50,982 bases of DNA from Deltaproteobacteria bacterium (lineage in GTDB: Bacteria > Desulfobacterota > Desulfobulbia > Desulfobulbales > Desulfocapsaceae). The DNA is taken from assembly GCA_002747805.1 (NCBI GenBank), contig PDQP01000051.1, forward strand, positions 1 to 50,982, in the 5' to 3' direction. The notes under the pieces were generated by a model that worked only from the letters and a program-made list of their open reading frames with translations, was not told the origin of the DNA and did not search any database. The translations under genes were made by a program, and so were the position numbers. Of the stretch, positions 1 through 8,871 are shown in pieces. The number at the start of each line of letters is the position of its first letter. Position 1 is the first letter of the stretch.

Positions 1-99
1 TAATTTTTTACGCCTATTTTTTATTGGCACAATGTACATGTTGGCTTTGCAGAAATTAGCTCTGAAAACTCAAAAATAGGGTTTCTCAGGGTTGACTAA
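1..99 (+). mobile_element. right end of an insertion sequence (partial)
   Basis: Positions 81-99 are an exact 19-bp inverted match to 50782-50800, which lies just ahead of a transposase start at the other border. That makes this the right terminal repeat of the same element, with its body running off the left edge. The base after the shared core reads CTAA, which fits a YTAR-type 4-bp target such as IS5-group elements use; this family assignment is inference. No transposase residues can be assigned in the 80 bases visible. Confidence 0.5.
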
Positions 100-127
100 C
101 TACCAATCATAAACAGGAGGATTAGCT

Positions 128-1102
128 GTGGTTTTCCCCGAATATCGTCCCAGACGTCTGAGAAAAAATCATGCCTTTAGAAGCCTTATCCGGGAGACCA
201 GCCTGTCTGCCTCTCAGTTTGTTTACCCTGTTTTTGTTATCCCCGGTAAAAACCTGCGGGAAGAAATTGCCTCGATGCCGGGGATATTCAGGGTATCGGT
301 GGACAAATTACAGGCCGAAGCCGAAGAGTGCCTTGCCCTGGGCATAAATGCGGTTATCCTGTTCGGGCTGCCGGAAAAAAAGGATGCCATGGGAACAGGT
401 GCCCATATCAAGGACGGCATTGTCCAGCAGGCGGTGCGTCAGCTTAAAAAGAAGGTGCCGGAGATGCTGGTGATCACTGATGTCTGCCTCTGTGAGTACA
501 CCGATCATGGTCATTGCGGCTGTATCATTGACGGTGAGGTGGATAATGATGCCAGTCTTGAAATTCTGGCCAAAACTGCCTTGTCCCATGCCGCGGCCGG
601 TGCGGATATGGTCGCTCCATCTGATATGATGGACGGGCGTATTGCCGAAATCAGGGGCATTCTGGATGAGAATAATTTTGATATGGTGCCGATCATGTCA
701 TACGCAGTGAAATATGCCTCTGCCTTTTACGGCCCGTTCAGGGATGCTGCCGATTGCGCCCCTAAGTCCGGGGACCGTAAAAGCTACCAGATGGATCCGG
801 CCAACCGCCGGGAAGCCATGCGTGAGGCCACTCTGGATATAGATGAGGGGGCGGATATTCTTATGGTAAAACCGGCACTTGCCTATCTTGATATTATCTC
901 GCAGCTTAGTGATGAGTTCGATTTGCCGCTGGCCGCTTATCAGGTGAGCGGCGAATATGCCATGATCAAGGCGGCAGCGGAAAAGGGCTGGATTGACGGA
1001 CCAAAGGTGATGGCGGAAAGCCTGCTTGCCATTAAAAGAGCCGGAGCCGACTTTATTATCACCTATTTTGCCAAGGATATGGCTAAAATGCTCCGGGGTT
1101 AA
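128..1102 (+). CDS. hemB: delta-aminolevulinic acid dehydratase (porphobilinogen synthase)
   Basis: Condenses two 5-aminolevulinate molecules to porphobilinogen, an early cytoplasmic step of haem, sirohaem and cobalamin synthesis. The 324-residue protein is full length. Cys120, Cys122 and Cys130 (motif [12 protein letters not shown]) are the zinc ligands of the Zn-dependent class, and Lys195 (SYAVKYAS) and Lys248 ([10 protein letters not shown]) are the Schiff-base lysines. The start is GTG at 128, preceded by AGGAGG at 115-120, a strong ribosome binding site. It leads a same-strand run with gapA and lolA, but the 82-bp gap to gapA leaves room for a separate promoter. Sirohaem for sulfite reductase would be one demand on this pathway in a sulfate reducer (inference). 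Confidence 0.97.
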   Translation: MVFPEYRPRRLRKNHAFRSLIRETSLSASQFVYPVFVIPGKNLREEIASMPGIFRVSVDKLQAEAEECLALGINAVILFGLPEKKDAMGTGAHIKDGIVQQAVRQLKKKVPEMLVITDVCLCEYTDHGHCGCIIDGEVDNDASLEILAKTALSHAAAGADMVAPSDMMDGRIAEIRGILDENNFDMVPIMSYAVKYASAFYGPFRDAADCAPKSGDRKSYQMDPANRREAMREATLDIDEGADILMVKPALAYLDIISQLSDEFDLPLAAYQVSGEYAMIKAAAEKGWIDGPKVMAESLLAIKRAGADFIITYFAKDMAKMLRG

Positions 1103-1184
1103 TAATTCTTGTTTAGGGAAGCAGAATAAGGTATCCTAAGTTCTGTTTACCTAATATTATCATAAAAATTTACAGGAGAAAGAT

Positions 1185-2189
1185 ATGAGCATAAAAATTG
1201 GTATTAACGGTTTTGGCCGCATTGGCAGGAATATGTTCCGGGCCTTGTTTGAAGACCCGGCCTTTGCCGATATTGAAGTGGTTGGCATCAACGATCTGAC
1301 CGACAATAAGACCCTGGGGCATCTGCTGAAATACGACTCGGTGATGGGCATTTTTAACCAGGAAATCACTGCCGATGACAGCGGCATTACCGTAGGCGGC
1401 AAGCATATTGCGGTTTACAGCCACCGCAATCCGGCAGACATCCCCTGGAAGCAGGTGGGGGCAGATTATATTGCTGAATGTACTGGAATTTTCAGAGATG
1501 AAGAAGCCGCCCATGCCCATATAGATGCCGGTGCCAGCAAAGTGGTAATTTCTGCTCCGGCCAAGGGTAATGTGAAAACCATTGTCATGGGAGTAAATGA
1601 AGACGAGTACGATGCCACCAGCCATCATGTGGTCTCCAACGCTTCCTGTACCACTAATTGCCTGGCTCCCTTTGCCAAGGTGATTCTGGATAATTTCGGT
1701 ATTGAAAGGGGGCTGATGACCACCGTACATTCCTATACCGGCGGTCAGAAACTGCTGGATTATCCCCACTCCGATTTAAGACGGGCAAGGGCGGCGGCCC
1801 TTTCCATGATTCCCACCAAAACCGGAGCCGCCGCCGCCGTTTCGCTGGTTCTGCCCGAATTAAAAGGCAAATTTGACGGCTTGGCCGTACGGGTGCCGAC
1901 CCCGACCGTATCTCTGGTTGATGCAGTGATGGAAGTAGGACGGGAAACTACGGTTGACGAAGTAAATCAGGTCCTTAAAGATGCGGCAGGCCGTTATCTG
2001 GACTATAGCGATTTGCCCCTAGTTTCCATAGATTATCAGGGCAACCCGCATTCTTCGATCATTGACGGTCAGTCAACCAGGGTGATCGGCAAAAGCGTCA
2101 AGGTGATGAGCTGGTATGATAATGAATGGGGCTATTCCAACCGGATGCTGGATTTGATCCTCCATATGGATGCCAACAAACCCCTGTAA
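1185..2189 (+). CDS. gapA: glyceraldehyde-3-phosphate dehydrogenase, type I
   Basis: Oxidises and phosphorylates glyceraldehyde-3-phosphate to 1,3-bisphosphoglycerate with NAD in the cytoplasm, and runs in reverse in gluconeogenesis. The N-terminal Rossmann motif INGFGRIGRN is at residues 7-16. The catalytic cysteine is Cys155 in SNASCTTNCLAP, and the C-terminal WYDNEWGYS motif is present. At 334 residues it has the usual length. The ribosome binding site AGGAGA lies 8 bases before the ATG. The downstream lolA-like gene starts 23 bases past the stop codon if its internal Met is used. Confidence 0.97.
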   Translation: MSIKIGINGFGRIGRNMFRALFEDPAFADIEVVGINDLTDNKTLGHLLKYDSVMGIFNQEITADDSGITVGGKHIAVYSHRNPADIPWKQVGADYIAECTGIFRDEEAAHAHIDAGASKVVISAPAKGNVKTIVMGVNEDEYDATSHHVVSNASCTTNCLAPFAKVILDNFGIERGLMTTVHSYTGGQKLLDYPHSDLRRARAAALSMIPTKTGAAAAVSLVLPELKGKFDGLAVRVPTPTVSLVDAVMEVGRETTVDEVNQVLKDAAGRYLDYSDLPLVSIDYQGNPHSSIIDGQSTRVIGKSVKVMSWYDNEWGYSNRMLDLILHMDANKPL

Positions 2190-2211
2190 AGTTCCGGACT
2201 CAGCGTTTGAT

Positions 2212-2895
2212 ATGAAAAGAATAATCTTGGCCGTTTATCTTGTTTTATGGCCGTGCTTGGGCCTTGCCGATTTATCCGGCATGGAAAGCCCCCCTGAAAT
2301 TGCTGACAGGCTCCAAAAAAGGTACGAGGCTCTAAAATCGATCTCCTTTCATTTTTCGCAGGATACCAGCAGCGAACTTGGCGGCAGGCCCAAAAAGGGC
2401 AGCGGGGATGCCTATTTTCTCCGCCGGGCCGAGGGCGGAAAAATGCGGTGGAATTATGCGGTTCCGGATCGGCAGGTGCTGGTCAGCGATGGTGAGGCCC
2501 TGTCCATGTATTTTGCCAAGCTAAACCAGATGATAATTTCTGACGCCTCTGCCATCGGCTCGCAGCTTGCCTATAGTTTTTTCACCGGCACCGGCAATAT
2601 TGCCAAGGATTTTATCGTTTCTGCACCGGATGCCGGGGCAGATCACCCGGACGGCAGATTCAAGGTCATCAAACTGGTGCCGAGAGAGGCGGAATCCCAG
2701 ATTCAGGATATTCATCTGTGGGTAACCGATAATTCGCTTATTCAACGAATGGAAATCAGGGATCATTTTAATACCGTAACTACCCTGAATTTAAGTAAAA
2801 TCAGGCTTAACCCCCTGGAAGAAATGGATAAGGGCGAGCTGGACAGGTTATTCACCTTTACTCCCCCTGAAAACACCGAGATTATCAGACAATAA
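2212..2895 (+). CDS. lolA: LolA-like outer-membrane lipoprotein carrier
   Basis: Periplasmic chaperone family that ferries lipoproteins from the LolCDE exporter to the outer membrane. The product begins MKRIILAVYLVLWPCLGLA, a clear signal peptide with likely cleavage after residue 19. The mature part shows the LolA pattern: an amphipathic N-terminal helix (IADRLQKRYEALKSISFHFSQ), then repeated strands including MRWNYAVPDRQVLVSDG and a closing FTFTPPENTEII. The frame is open from 2170, overlapping gapA, but the start at 2212 places the signal peptide first; no strong ribosome binding site precedes either. Orthology to LolA rather than a LolA-like paralogue rests on fold pattern only. Confidence 0.82.
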   Translation: MKRIILAVYLVLWPCLGLADLSGMESPPEIADRLQKRYEALKSISFHFSQDTSSELGGRPKKGSGDAYFLRRAEGGKMRWNYAVPDRQVLVSDGEALSMYFAKLNQMIISDASAIGSQLAYSFFTGTGNIAKDFIVSAPDAGADHPDGRFKVIKLVPREAESQIQDIHLWVTDNSLIQRMEIRDHFNTVTTLNLSKIRLNPLEEMDKGELDRLFTFTPPENTEIIRQ

Positions 2896-2898
2896 GAG

Positions 2899-4101
2899 AT
2901 GGAAGAAATGGAAAACGAAATGGATAATTTTGAGGCCCTGCTTTTACAGGAAGAAAGAAAAAGCCCGGTCAAGCTGACTGTCGGCAAGCAGATTACCGCC
3001 GAAATTGTCGGTGTGGAAGGAGAATATATCTTTCTTGATGTGGGCGGAAAAAGTGAAGGAATTATCAACGCCTCTGAATTTACCGATGATGAAGGCGGGT
3101 TAACCGTCAAAACCGGAGACAAGATTGAGGTTTATTACCTGGGTGCCGAAGCGGCAGAGCTTAGGTTTACCACCAGGCTTGGTTCCGGCTCTAGTCTCAG
3201 CCATCTTGAAGAGGCATGGCAAGGTGCAATTCCGGTGGAAGGTTTGGTCAAGGCAGAAATCAAGGGCGGCTTTGAAATTACCTTGGGCGGCAAGACCAGA
3301 GCATTTTGTCCATATTCGCAGATGGATCTTAGAAGGATTGAAAACCCGGAAGAATATCTGGAAAAACGGCTGAACTTTCTTATTACCAGATTTGAGGAAA
3401 ATGGCCGCAATATAGTGGTATCGGCCCGTGCCATTCTGGAGATGGAACGGGAAAAGATGCGGGAAAAACTAAAAAAATCGCTGGCCGAGGGACAAACCGT
3501 AACCGGAGAGATCACCGCCATCAAAGATTTCGGTGCCTTTATTGATATAGGCGGGATTGAGGGCTTAATCCCCGTTTCAGAAATAGGCTGGGGCCGGATT
3601 GAAGACATCGGGGAGTATTTATCGGTTGGCCAGCAGGCATCCGCCGTGGTTAAATCACTGGACTGGGAGCAAGACCGCTTTTCTTTCAGCCTCAAGGAAA
3701 CCATGGAAAATCCGTGGCAAAAGGCCGAGCAGGATTTTGTGCCAGGCTCCACCCATACCGGAAAAATAGTCAGACTGGCCCAGTTTGGGGCCTTTGTTAA
3801 TCTGGCTCCGGGCATAGACGGCTTGGTGCATATTTCCAAACTTGGCGGCGGCCGGAGAATTTTTCATCCCAAAGAGGTGGTAGAGGAAGGACAGAGCTAT
3901 GATGTAAAGATAGAAAGTTTTGATGCAGAAAATCAGAAAATCAGCCTGGCTCCGGCCGATTATACCTCAAAGGAAGGTGATCTGAACGAAGAGCGGGCAA
4001 ATTTTGACCATTACCGAGCGAAAAAACAGCAAAACCTTGGTTCTCTTGGTGCCTTGCTCAAGGCAAAAATGGCAGAGAAAGGTGCCTCAAGCAAAAGGTA
4101 G
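2899..4101 (+). CDS. S1 RNA-binding domain protein (four S1 repeats)
   Basis: A 400-residue cytoplasmic protein built from four S1/OB domains, at roughly residues 25-95, 105-175, 195-265 and 280-355. The last two have the classic GXITXIKDFGAFIDIGGIEGLIPVSEI pattern. The first is shorter and the second more divergent. It resembles a short ribosomal protein S1 (usually six repeats, over 550 residues) and could be an accessory S1-type translation or RNA-decay factor rather than the main S1. It starts 3 bases after lolA, so it is probably cotranscribed with it. A second ATG three codons in is an alternative start. Confidence 0.85.
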   Translation: MEEMENEMDNFEALLLQEERKSPVKLTVGKQITAEIVGVEGEYIFLDVGGKSEGIINASEFTDDEGGLTVKTGDKIEVYYLGAEAAELRFTTRLGSGSSLSHLEEAWQGAIPVEGLVKAEIKGGFEITLGGKTRAFCPYSQMDLRRIENPEEYLEKRLNFLITRFEENGRNIVVSARAILEMEREKMREKLKKSLAEGQTVTGEITAIKDFGAFIDIGGIEGLIPVSEIGWGRIEDIGEYLSVGQQASAVVKSLDWEQDRFSFSLKETMENPWQKAEQDFVPGSTHTGKIVRLAQFGAFVNLAPGIDGLVHISKLGGGRRIFHPKEVVEEGQSYDVKIESFDAENQKISLAPADYTSKEGDLNEERANFDHYRAKKQQNLGSLGALLKAKMAEKGASSKR

Positions 4102-4181
4102 ATTGCGGGCGGATATAGAATGGCCCCTACATACGGAATTTCCCATACCCGCTATTGATGATGAGCGTTAGGAGACGGTAA

Positions 4182-4424
4182 ATGAGAACGATTCAGATGA
4201 CGCTGGACGATACACTTATCGAGAGCATTGATAATATCTCACGCAAACTCAATATGAACCGCTCAGATTTTACAAGGAAAGCTCTTCGTGATGCTGTTGA
4301 ACAATATACCATTTCACAAATGGAGAAAAAGCATCAGCAAGGTTATAAAAATTTCCCAACTGAGGAAGATGAATTTTCTATTTGGGAAGATGAACAGGTT
4401 TGGGGGAAGAATGAGACGTGGTGA
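4182..4424 (+). CDS. ribbon-helix-helix antitoxin (MazE/PemI-like)
   Basis: An 80-residue protein. Residues 1-45 form a ribbon-helix-helix DNA-binding fold: the strand RTIQMTLDDTLIESID is followed by two helices. The acidic tail EEDEFSIWEDEQVWG is the kind of segment that wraps a MazF toxin. It should neutralise the toxin encoded next and repress its own promoter (family knowledge). TAGGAG at 4169-4174 is the ribosome binding site. Its 3' end overlaps the toxin start by 14 bases, the usual arrangement for translational coupling. The pair is wedged between two housekeeping blocks. Confidence 0.85.
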   Translation: MRTIQMTLDDTLIESIDNISRKLNMNRSDFTRKALRDAVEQYTISQMEKKHQQGYKNFPTEEDEFSIWEDEQVWGKNETW

Positions 4425-4725
4425 AATCCGCTGGTACAAGTTTCTCAATCCTGATAAAAAACGCCCGGTTTTGATTCTTACACGAGATTCTGTTTTAGCA
4501 TATCTAAATGAAATAACAATCGCTCCAATTACAAGTACTGTACGGGATATTTCTTCAGAGGTCTTTTTATCTCAATCCGGCGATGGAATGCCAAAAGATT
4601 GTGCTGTAAATTGTGATCATTTACACACAATATCAAAAGGTAAAATTGGTTCTTTGATTATAAAATTATCAGAACAGAAAATGACAGAGGTTCACGATGC
4701 AATATGCTTTGCACTCAATCTTTGA
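4411..4725 (+). CDS. mazF: MazF/PemK-family endoribonuclease toxin
   Basis: A 104-residue toxin that cleaves single-stranded mRNA at short sequences and arrests growth when its antitoxin is lost. The start at 4411 gives MRRGEIRWYKFLNPDKKRPVLIL, the canonical MazF opening (RGEIW...KXRPVLIL), followed by ITIAPITSTVRDISSEVFL and CAVNCDHLHTISKGKIG, the conserved core with the catalytic Arg/Thr region. The frame is open upstream to 4288, but that part lies inside the antitoxin gene and is not family-like. The overlap with the antitoxin supports this start. Confidence 0.92.
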   Translation: MRRGEIRWYKFLNPDKKRPVLILTRDSVLAYLNEITIAPITSTVRDISSEVFLSQSGDGMPKDCAVNCDHLHTISKGKIGSLIIKLSEQKMTEVHDAICFALNL

Positions 4726-4788
4726 TGTTCTCTTAGAAAGCCAAAAACTGAAAAATTGAACCTAATAACTTAAGTGAGATAAAAATTA

Positions 4789-5601
4789 TCACATCTCGAG
4801 ATGGTGCCGCTGCCGCATCATCTCAAACATAATAATTCCGGCTGCAACCGAACTATTAAGGGAATCAAGTCCACCCTGCATCGGAATTGAAATCAGCAAA
4901 TCACACTGCTTTCTAATCAGCGGCCTGATGCCCTTCCCTTCACTGCCGACCACCAAACAAGAAAAACCTGTTAAATCAGTGTCATATAATGAAACTGCCT
5001 CAGGCTCCTTTACTGCCCCATAAATCCAGGCACCAATCTTTTTAAGTTTGCCCAAGGCATCAGCAAGATTACTCACCTGCGAAATATTGATATGCGGCAT
5101 CGCCCCGGCTGAAGATTTGGCCGCCGCACCGCCAAGCGGCGCCGAATGGTCCTTGGTCAGCAAGATGCCGTCCATACCGGCAGCCAAGGCCGAACGGATA
5201 ATGGCTCCAAGATTATGCGGATCCTGAATACGGTCGCAAACCATCAGGGACGGGCTTTGCCCCTGCTGTAATTTTAACTCAAGCAGGTCAAGTAGCTGCC
5301 CAAAGGGCATCAGGCTGGTTTGCATAGTTCTGGCCGCCACGCCCTGATGCCTGATCTGCCCGGCATTTTCACCAACCAGCCGGAAACGATCCACAAAATT
5401 TAACTTCACTCCAGCCGTGCGGGCAAGTTTGATTAGTGCCTCAATCCTGCCGCCTTTTTTATCCTTTAACAAAATTACTTCACTGATGCGGCCCGGCTCG
5501 CTGGACAATGCCTCAAAAACCGGATGAACTCCCCATAATAAATCCGGCCCGATTTTTATGCGTTTTTCAACCGCCCGCTTAGGTAATTTGCCGTCCTTCA
5601 T
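4789..5601 (-). CDS. rlmB: 23S rRNA 2'-O-ribose methyltransferase, SpoU/TrmH family
   Basis: Methylates a ribose 2'-O in RNA with S-adenosylmethionine; the RlmB subfamily acts on G2251 of 23S rRNA. Residues ~25-100 are the substrate-binding domain (LLWGVHPVFEAL). The SPOUT knot follows with its three motifs: DRIQDPHNLGAIIRSA, LVVGSEGKGIRPLI and IPMQGGLDSLNSSVAAGI. The 270-residue length is normal. Its ATG overlaps the gmk stop codon by 4 bases, so the two are translationally coupled. It ends the minus-strand cluster and converges on mazF. Confidence 0.93.
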   Translation of the reverse strand: MKDGKLPKRAVEKRIKIGPDLLWGVHPVFEALSSEPGRISEVILLKDKKGGRIEALIKLARTAGVKLNFVDRFRLVGENAGQIRHQGVAARTMQTSLMPFGQLLDLLELKLQQGQSPSLMVCDRIQDPHNLGAIIRSALAAGMDGILLTKDHSAPLGGAAAKSSAGAMPHINISQVSNLADALGKLKKIGAWIYGAVKEPEAVSLYDTDLTGFSCLVVGSEGKGIRPLIRKQCDLLISIPMQGGLDSLNSSVAAGIIMFEMMRQRHHLEM

Positions 5602-6212
5602 GCCGTAAAACTCAAATTTATCGGCCTGCCGTCTGCCGTTTTACGCCTTTTGGCTCGCTCGGCCATAATCACCGCCCTTAACATATCTACGGATTCTGTC
5701 AAAACATCATTGACAATCAGATACTGGTATTTATCTGCCTGCCGCATCTCCATTACCGCATTATTTAACCTGGTGATAACGGCATCCTCGGTATCGGTTC
5801 CCCGGCCCCTAAGACGCTTCTCAAGCTCTTTCATTGACGGGGGAGCAATAAAGATATCCACTCCCGAAACCGAATTATTTTCTCTAATTAAACCGGCACC
5901 CTGGGTGTCAATATCTAAAATCAGATCACGGCCTTTAGCAAGCTGCTGTTCAATTGACATCCGGCTGGTGCCATAAAGATTGCCATGCACTTCCGCCCAC
6001 TCAAGAAAATCACCCTGCTCAATCCCTTGCTCAAACTCATCTCTTGAAACAAAATGATAAGCAGCCCCCTGCACCTCGCCGCTGCGGGGGCTGCGGGTTG
6101 TATGGGAAACAGAAAAGGTAAGCCCCGGCAAGTCATCCATCACCTGGCCCAAAAGAGTAGTCTTGCCCGCACCGGATGGCGCCGATATAATAAAAAGCGT
6201 TCCTGCCTGCAT
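5598..6212 (-). CDS. gmk: guanylate kinase
   Basis: Phosphorylates GMP to GDP with ATP in the cytoplasm; essential for nucleotide pools and for guanine nucleotide signalling. The P-loop SAPSGAGKTTL is at residues 9-19, the GMP-binding SHTTRSPRSGEVQGAAYHFVS segment follows, and DIDTQGA and the arginine-bearing lid are present. At 204 residues it is full length. It sits directly after the remA-like gene (6-base gap) and overlaps rlmB by 4 bases. The yicC-remA-gmk order is a widely conserved cluster. Confidence 0.96.
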   Translation of the reverse strand: MQAGTLFIISAPSGAGKTTLLGQVMDDLPGLTFSVSHTTRSPRSGEVQGAAYHFVSRDEFEQGIEQGDFLEWAEVHGNLYGTSRMSIEQQLAKGRDLILDIDTQGAGLIRENNSVSGVDIFIAPPSMKELEKRLRGRGTDTEDAVITRLNNAVMEMRQADKYQYLIVNDVLTESVDMLRAVIMAERAKRRKTADGRPINLSFTA

Positions 6213-6218
6213 AAAAGG

Positions 6219-6488
6219 TTAGCCAGCCGCCTGCTGCAGATGATATTCGGGATAGAGGGCGGCAAGCCGCTGACCAATGGTATCTGACTGGATGGAAGAC
6301 AAGACCACATGATCGGAATCAAGAATCAAAATCGATCTGGTACGCCGTCCTTCGGTTACATCAATCAATTTGCCTTGTTTTTTGGCCTGTTCCTTCAGCT
6401 TCCTGGCCGGAGAAGACCCGGTATTGATCACCGCCACCAGCCGTTCAGCCATCACGGTATTACCAAACCCCACATTTAATAACCGCAT
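6219..6488 (-). CDS. DUF370/RemA-like regulatory protein
   Basis: An 89-residue protein of the DUF370 family. RemA in Bacillus is a DNA-binding activator of matrix genes; the role in Gram-negative bacteria is not established. The family pattern is visible: LLNVGFGNTVMAERLVAVINTGSSPARKL, then GKLIDVTEGRRTRSILILDSDHVVLSSI. It lies between yicC and gmk, with gaps of 4 and 6 bases, a conserved position for this family, so cotranscription with both is likely. Confidence 0.88.
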   Translation of the reverse strand: MRLLNVGFGNTVMAERLVAVINTGSSPARKLKEQAKKQGKLIDVTEGRRTRSILILDSDHVVLSSIQSDTIGQRLAALYPEYHLQQAAG

Positions 6489-6492
6489 AATT

Positions 6493-7374
6493 TTACTCTA
6501 TATTTTGAACCTGCTCCCGCATTTTTTCCAGTTCACTCTTTAGTTCAACCGTCAAGTGAGCCACAGACACATCACTAATCTTTGAGGATATGGTATTGAC
6601 TTCCCGCAAAAACTCCTGAATCAGAAAATCAAGTTTTCTGCCCACCGCCTTGGTCTCGCCCAGGAACTTGCCAAATTGCTCCATATGACATTTCAGCCGG
6701 ACAATCTCCTCAGTAACATCCGTCTTATCCGCCAGAATTGCCGCTTCCTGAGCAAGCCGTGCGGGATCAAGCTGCACCTTGTCCAAAAGCCGCTCAAGCC
6801 GCTCCTTAAGTCCGGCCTCTCTTTGGGCCATTAGTTCCGGCAGATGCTGCTCTATTTCGGCAATTTTGGCGGCAAAAAAATCCAGCCTGCCCTGCAAATC
6901 TTCTGCAAGCAGCCGCCCTTCAACGCTTCTCATCCGGCTGCAGTCAGTCAGGGCATCGGTTAAGGCCCTTTCCATATGCGGCCAAAATTCCGCCAGATTC
7001 TCTTCCAGTTGTTCCGATATTATCACCTCGGGAAAAGAGCCTATATCCATGGCCGAAAGTCTGCAGTCCAAGTCCAGTTCATCGGCCATTTCCTCAAGGG
7101 ATTTTTTATACCAGGCAGCCAGTTGACCATTAACCTTAAGATTGAGCAGATCAGTAAAATCGCCGCTAACCGTAAGGTTAAGCTCCACCCGGCCCCGCTG
7201 ATGAAATTCTTCCACCTTTTTTCTGATCCGATCTTCAATGCCGTGATAACCTCGGGGCAGCCTGCATCTGAAATCAAGATAACGGTGATTTACACACCGC
7301 ACCTCCACCACCCAGTACCGATTGGTGGTGGAACTCTCTCCCCGGCCAAATCCGGTCATACTTTTGATTGCCAT
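6493..7374 (-). CDS. yicC: YicC/YloC-family endoribonuclease
   Basis: YicC-family proteins are RNases linked to small-RNA and mRNA decay. The start is ATG at 7374, preceded by CGAGG six bases upstream; it yields MAIKSMTGFGRGE, the invariant family N-terminus. The frame is open 60 bases further up, but that extension (hydrophobic, cysteine- and phenylalanine-rich) is not family-like. The 293-residue protein contains the conserved EVRCVNHRYLDFRCRLPRG segment, a long central helical region, and the C-terminal GRKLDFLIQEFLREVNTISSK motif. It heads the yicC-remA-gmk-rlmB cluster. Confidence 0.93.
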   Translation of the reverse strand: MAIKSMTGFGRGESSTTNRYWVVEVRCVNHRYLDFRCRLPRGYHGIEDRIRKKVEEFHQRGRVELNLTVSGDFTDLLNLKVNGQLAAWYKKSLEEMADELDLDCRLSAMDIGSFPEVIISEQLEENLAEFWPHMERALTDALTDCSRMRSVEGRLLAEDLQGRLDFFAAKIAEIEQHLPELMAQREAGLKERLERLLDKVQLDPARLAQEAAILADKTDVTEEIVRLKCHMEQFGKFLGETKAVGRKLDFLIQEFLREVNTISSKISDVSVAHLTVELKSELEKMREQVQNIE

Positions 7375-7467
7375 AAAATCCTCGAAAAAAAACGCCGCAA
7401 AAAAGAAAACGATGCCGCACAACATGCACAGCACCGTTTCATCAGCAAAATGTATAGCCGGAAAAAC

Positions 7468-7995
7468 CTACATGGCCTTATCCAGTTCCTTGATTAGCTG
7501 TTCCGTAACCGAGGTTGATTTATCCAAAAATAAAACCCCAGATCTCATCTCGTCAAGAATAACCGTATAACCGTTCTTTTCACCGAACTTTTTCACAACC
7601 TCGTCAAGTTTTTTGATTACCGGCTCAAGTTCCTTGCCCTGCAGCTGACGCATCTCAAAACTAGCATCATCGGTCTTTGCCTTAAAGGCCCGTCTTTTCT
7701 TGTTAAGCTCGCGAATTTTCTCGGTCTTAACTTCCTTGCTCCACACAGAATCCTTCTTTTCAATTTCCTGCTGCAAGGCCTTAAGCTCATCCTCATCCTT
7801 TTTGAAGTCCTTACGCAGTTCCTTGGCCCTGGCGTCCAGCTTCTCCTTTGCCTTCTTGCCAGCCTTGGAGCCGCTTAAGATCTTCTGCACATTCATCACC
7901 CCGATCTTAACTTCGGCAGCCATAACCGCAGAAGAACCGGCAAACACCAGCAACAGGAGCAAACAAAAAAAAGCCGAACTCTTTCTTAACAACAT
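7468..7995 (-). CDS. OmpH/Skp-family periplasmic chaperone
   Basis: Skp-type chaperones hold unfolded outer-membrane proteins in the periplasm. The product starts with a signal peptide (MLLRKSSAFFCLLLLLVFAGSSAVMA), then AEVKIGVMNVQKILSGSKAGKKAKEKL, the family opening. A lysine- and glutamate-rich coiled coil spans residues ~45-120, with closing strands YTVILDEMRSGVLFLDKS. Two starts are possible. AGGAG abuts the ATG at 8001 directly but stands 6 bases before the ATG at 7995, so 7995 is preferred (175 residues). It lies downstream of pal on the same strand. Confidence 0.87.
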   Translation of the reverse strand: MLLRKSSAFFCLLLLLVFAGSSAVMAAEVKIGVMNVQKILSGSKAGKKAKEKLDARAKELRKDFKKDEDELKALQQEIEKKDSVWSKEVKTEKIRELNKKRRAFKAKTDDASFEMRQLQGKELEPVIKKLDEVVKKFGEKNGYTVILDEMRSGVLFLDKSTSVTEQLIKELDKAM

Positions 7996-8022
7996 TATCA
8001 TCTCCTTGATTTACCTGAGATT

Positions 8023-8538
8023 TTATTTAGCAATTACAAAATCATCACGCCGATTCTGAGACCAGGCCTTTTCATTATGACCAATGATATGGGTACGCTC
8101 CTCACCGTAACTTACTGTAGTCAGTTTGGCAGGATCAACGCCCAGGTTAACCAGGTACTTTTTGGCAGCCAATGCCCGCCGCTCGCCAAGGGCCATATTG
8201 TACTCATTGGTGCCGCGATCATCACAGTTGCCCTCAATGATAATTGAAACGCCCTTTTCCTTGATAAAATCGGCATTATTTTCAATTCTCATCACGCCGT
8301 CCCCCTTAATTTCAGAGGAATCAAAATCAAAATATACCGGCAACATCGGGCCGTCCGTGCGGCCTTCCAAAATGCCGATGGATTCAGATTCCAGCGGCTC
8401 AGGCTCCCCTACTGCCTCATTGGTTTTCGCCGGTTTTACTTCCTTATCCTTATCGTCCGAAGACGCACAACCGGAAAAGGTAACAACAGATGCAAGCAAC
8501 AATGCAGGCAATGCCAGCCTGATACTTCTTCCAAACAT
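8023..8538 (-). CDS. pal: peptidoglycan-associated lipoprotein (OmpA-family)
   Basis: Outer-membrane lipoprotein that binds peptidoglycan through an OmpA-like domain and works with the Tol system in envelope constriction. ATG at 8538 follows AGGAGG by 9 bases. The signal peptide ends in a lipobox (VTFSGC, Cys at about residue 23). The OmpA domain occupies roughly residues 60-171: PVYFDFDSSEIKGD, IIIEGNCDDRGTNEYNMALGERRA and VSYGEERTHI. The C-terminus is slightly short for Pal. The frame is open upstream to 8673, but only the 8538 start gives a lipoprotein signal. No tol genes are nearby. Confidence 0.93.
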   Translation of the reverse strand: MFGRSIRLALPALLLASVVTFSGCASSDDKDKEVKPAKTNEAVGEPEPLESESIGILEGRTDGPMLPVYFDFDSSEIKGDGVMRIENNADFIKEKGVSIIIEGNCDDRGTNEYNMALGERRALAAKKYLVNLGVDPAKLTTVSYGEERTHIIGHNEKAWSQNRRDDFVIAK

Positions 8539-8627
8539 GAGAAAAACCTCCTGATTCAAATTATTCTTCATATCAGCCATTACCAGGGAAATCCCCAAAA
8601 ACAGCCAAAAATTACAACTCAGACTGC

Positions 8628-8655
8628 TATATATAAAATGTCCGGCTAAATTCAA
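8628..8655 (-). promoter_or_regulatory. sigma70-like promoter candidate for pal
   Basis: On the minus strand TTGAAT (8650-8655) and TATATA (8628-8633) are separated by 16 bases, about 90 bases before the pal start. This is a pattern match only. Confidence 0.35.
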
Positions 8656-8871
8656 GCTATATTTTTTGAGCAAATACAGACCTGTTGCAAGTTAGGTGAA
8701 AAAAAGCAAATATTTTCAATAAATTGAAGTTTTATCTCAGGTTCAATAATTTTATAACCGGAAAAATATTTTAATTATCTTTTACAATTTAATCCGGTAA
8801 TGTTAAATAGTCCCTGCCGGGGCGGTAAAACTGCCCCGATTATCTACAGGCTATCTGATAAGGGGGAAATC
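8656..8871. other. AT-rich divergent intergenic region
   Basis: Part of the 333-bp gap between the divergent pal and the unknown gene at 8872. It is strongly AT-rich (8701-8800) and probably carries promoters for both sides. On the plus strand TTGAAG at 8725 and an AT-rich stretch 16 bases later could serve the rightward gene. No hairpin or small gene stands out. Confidence 0.3.
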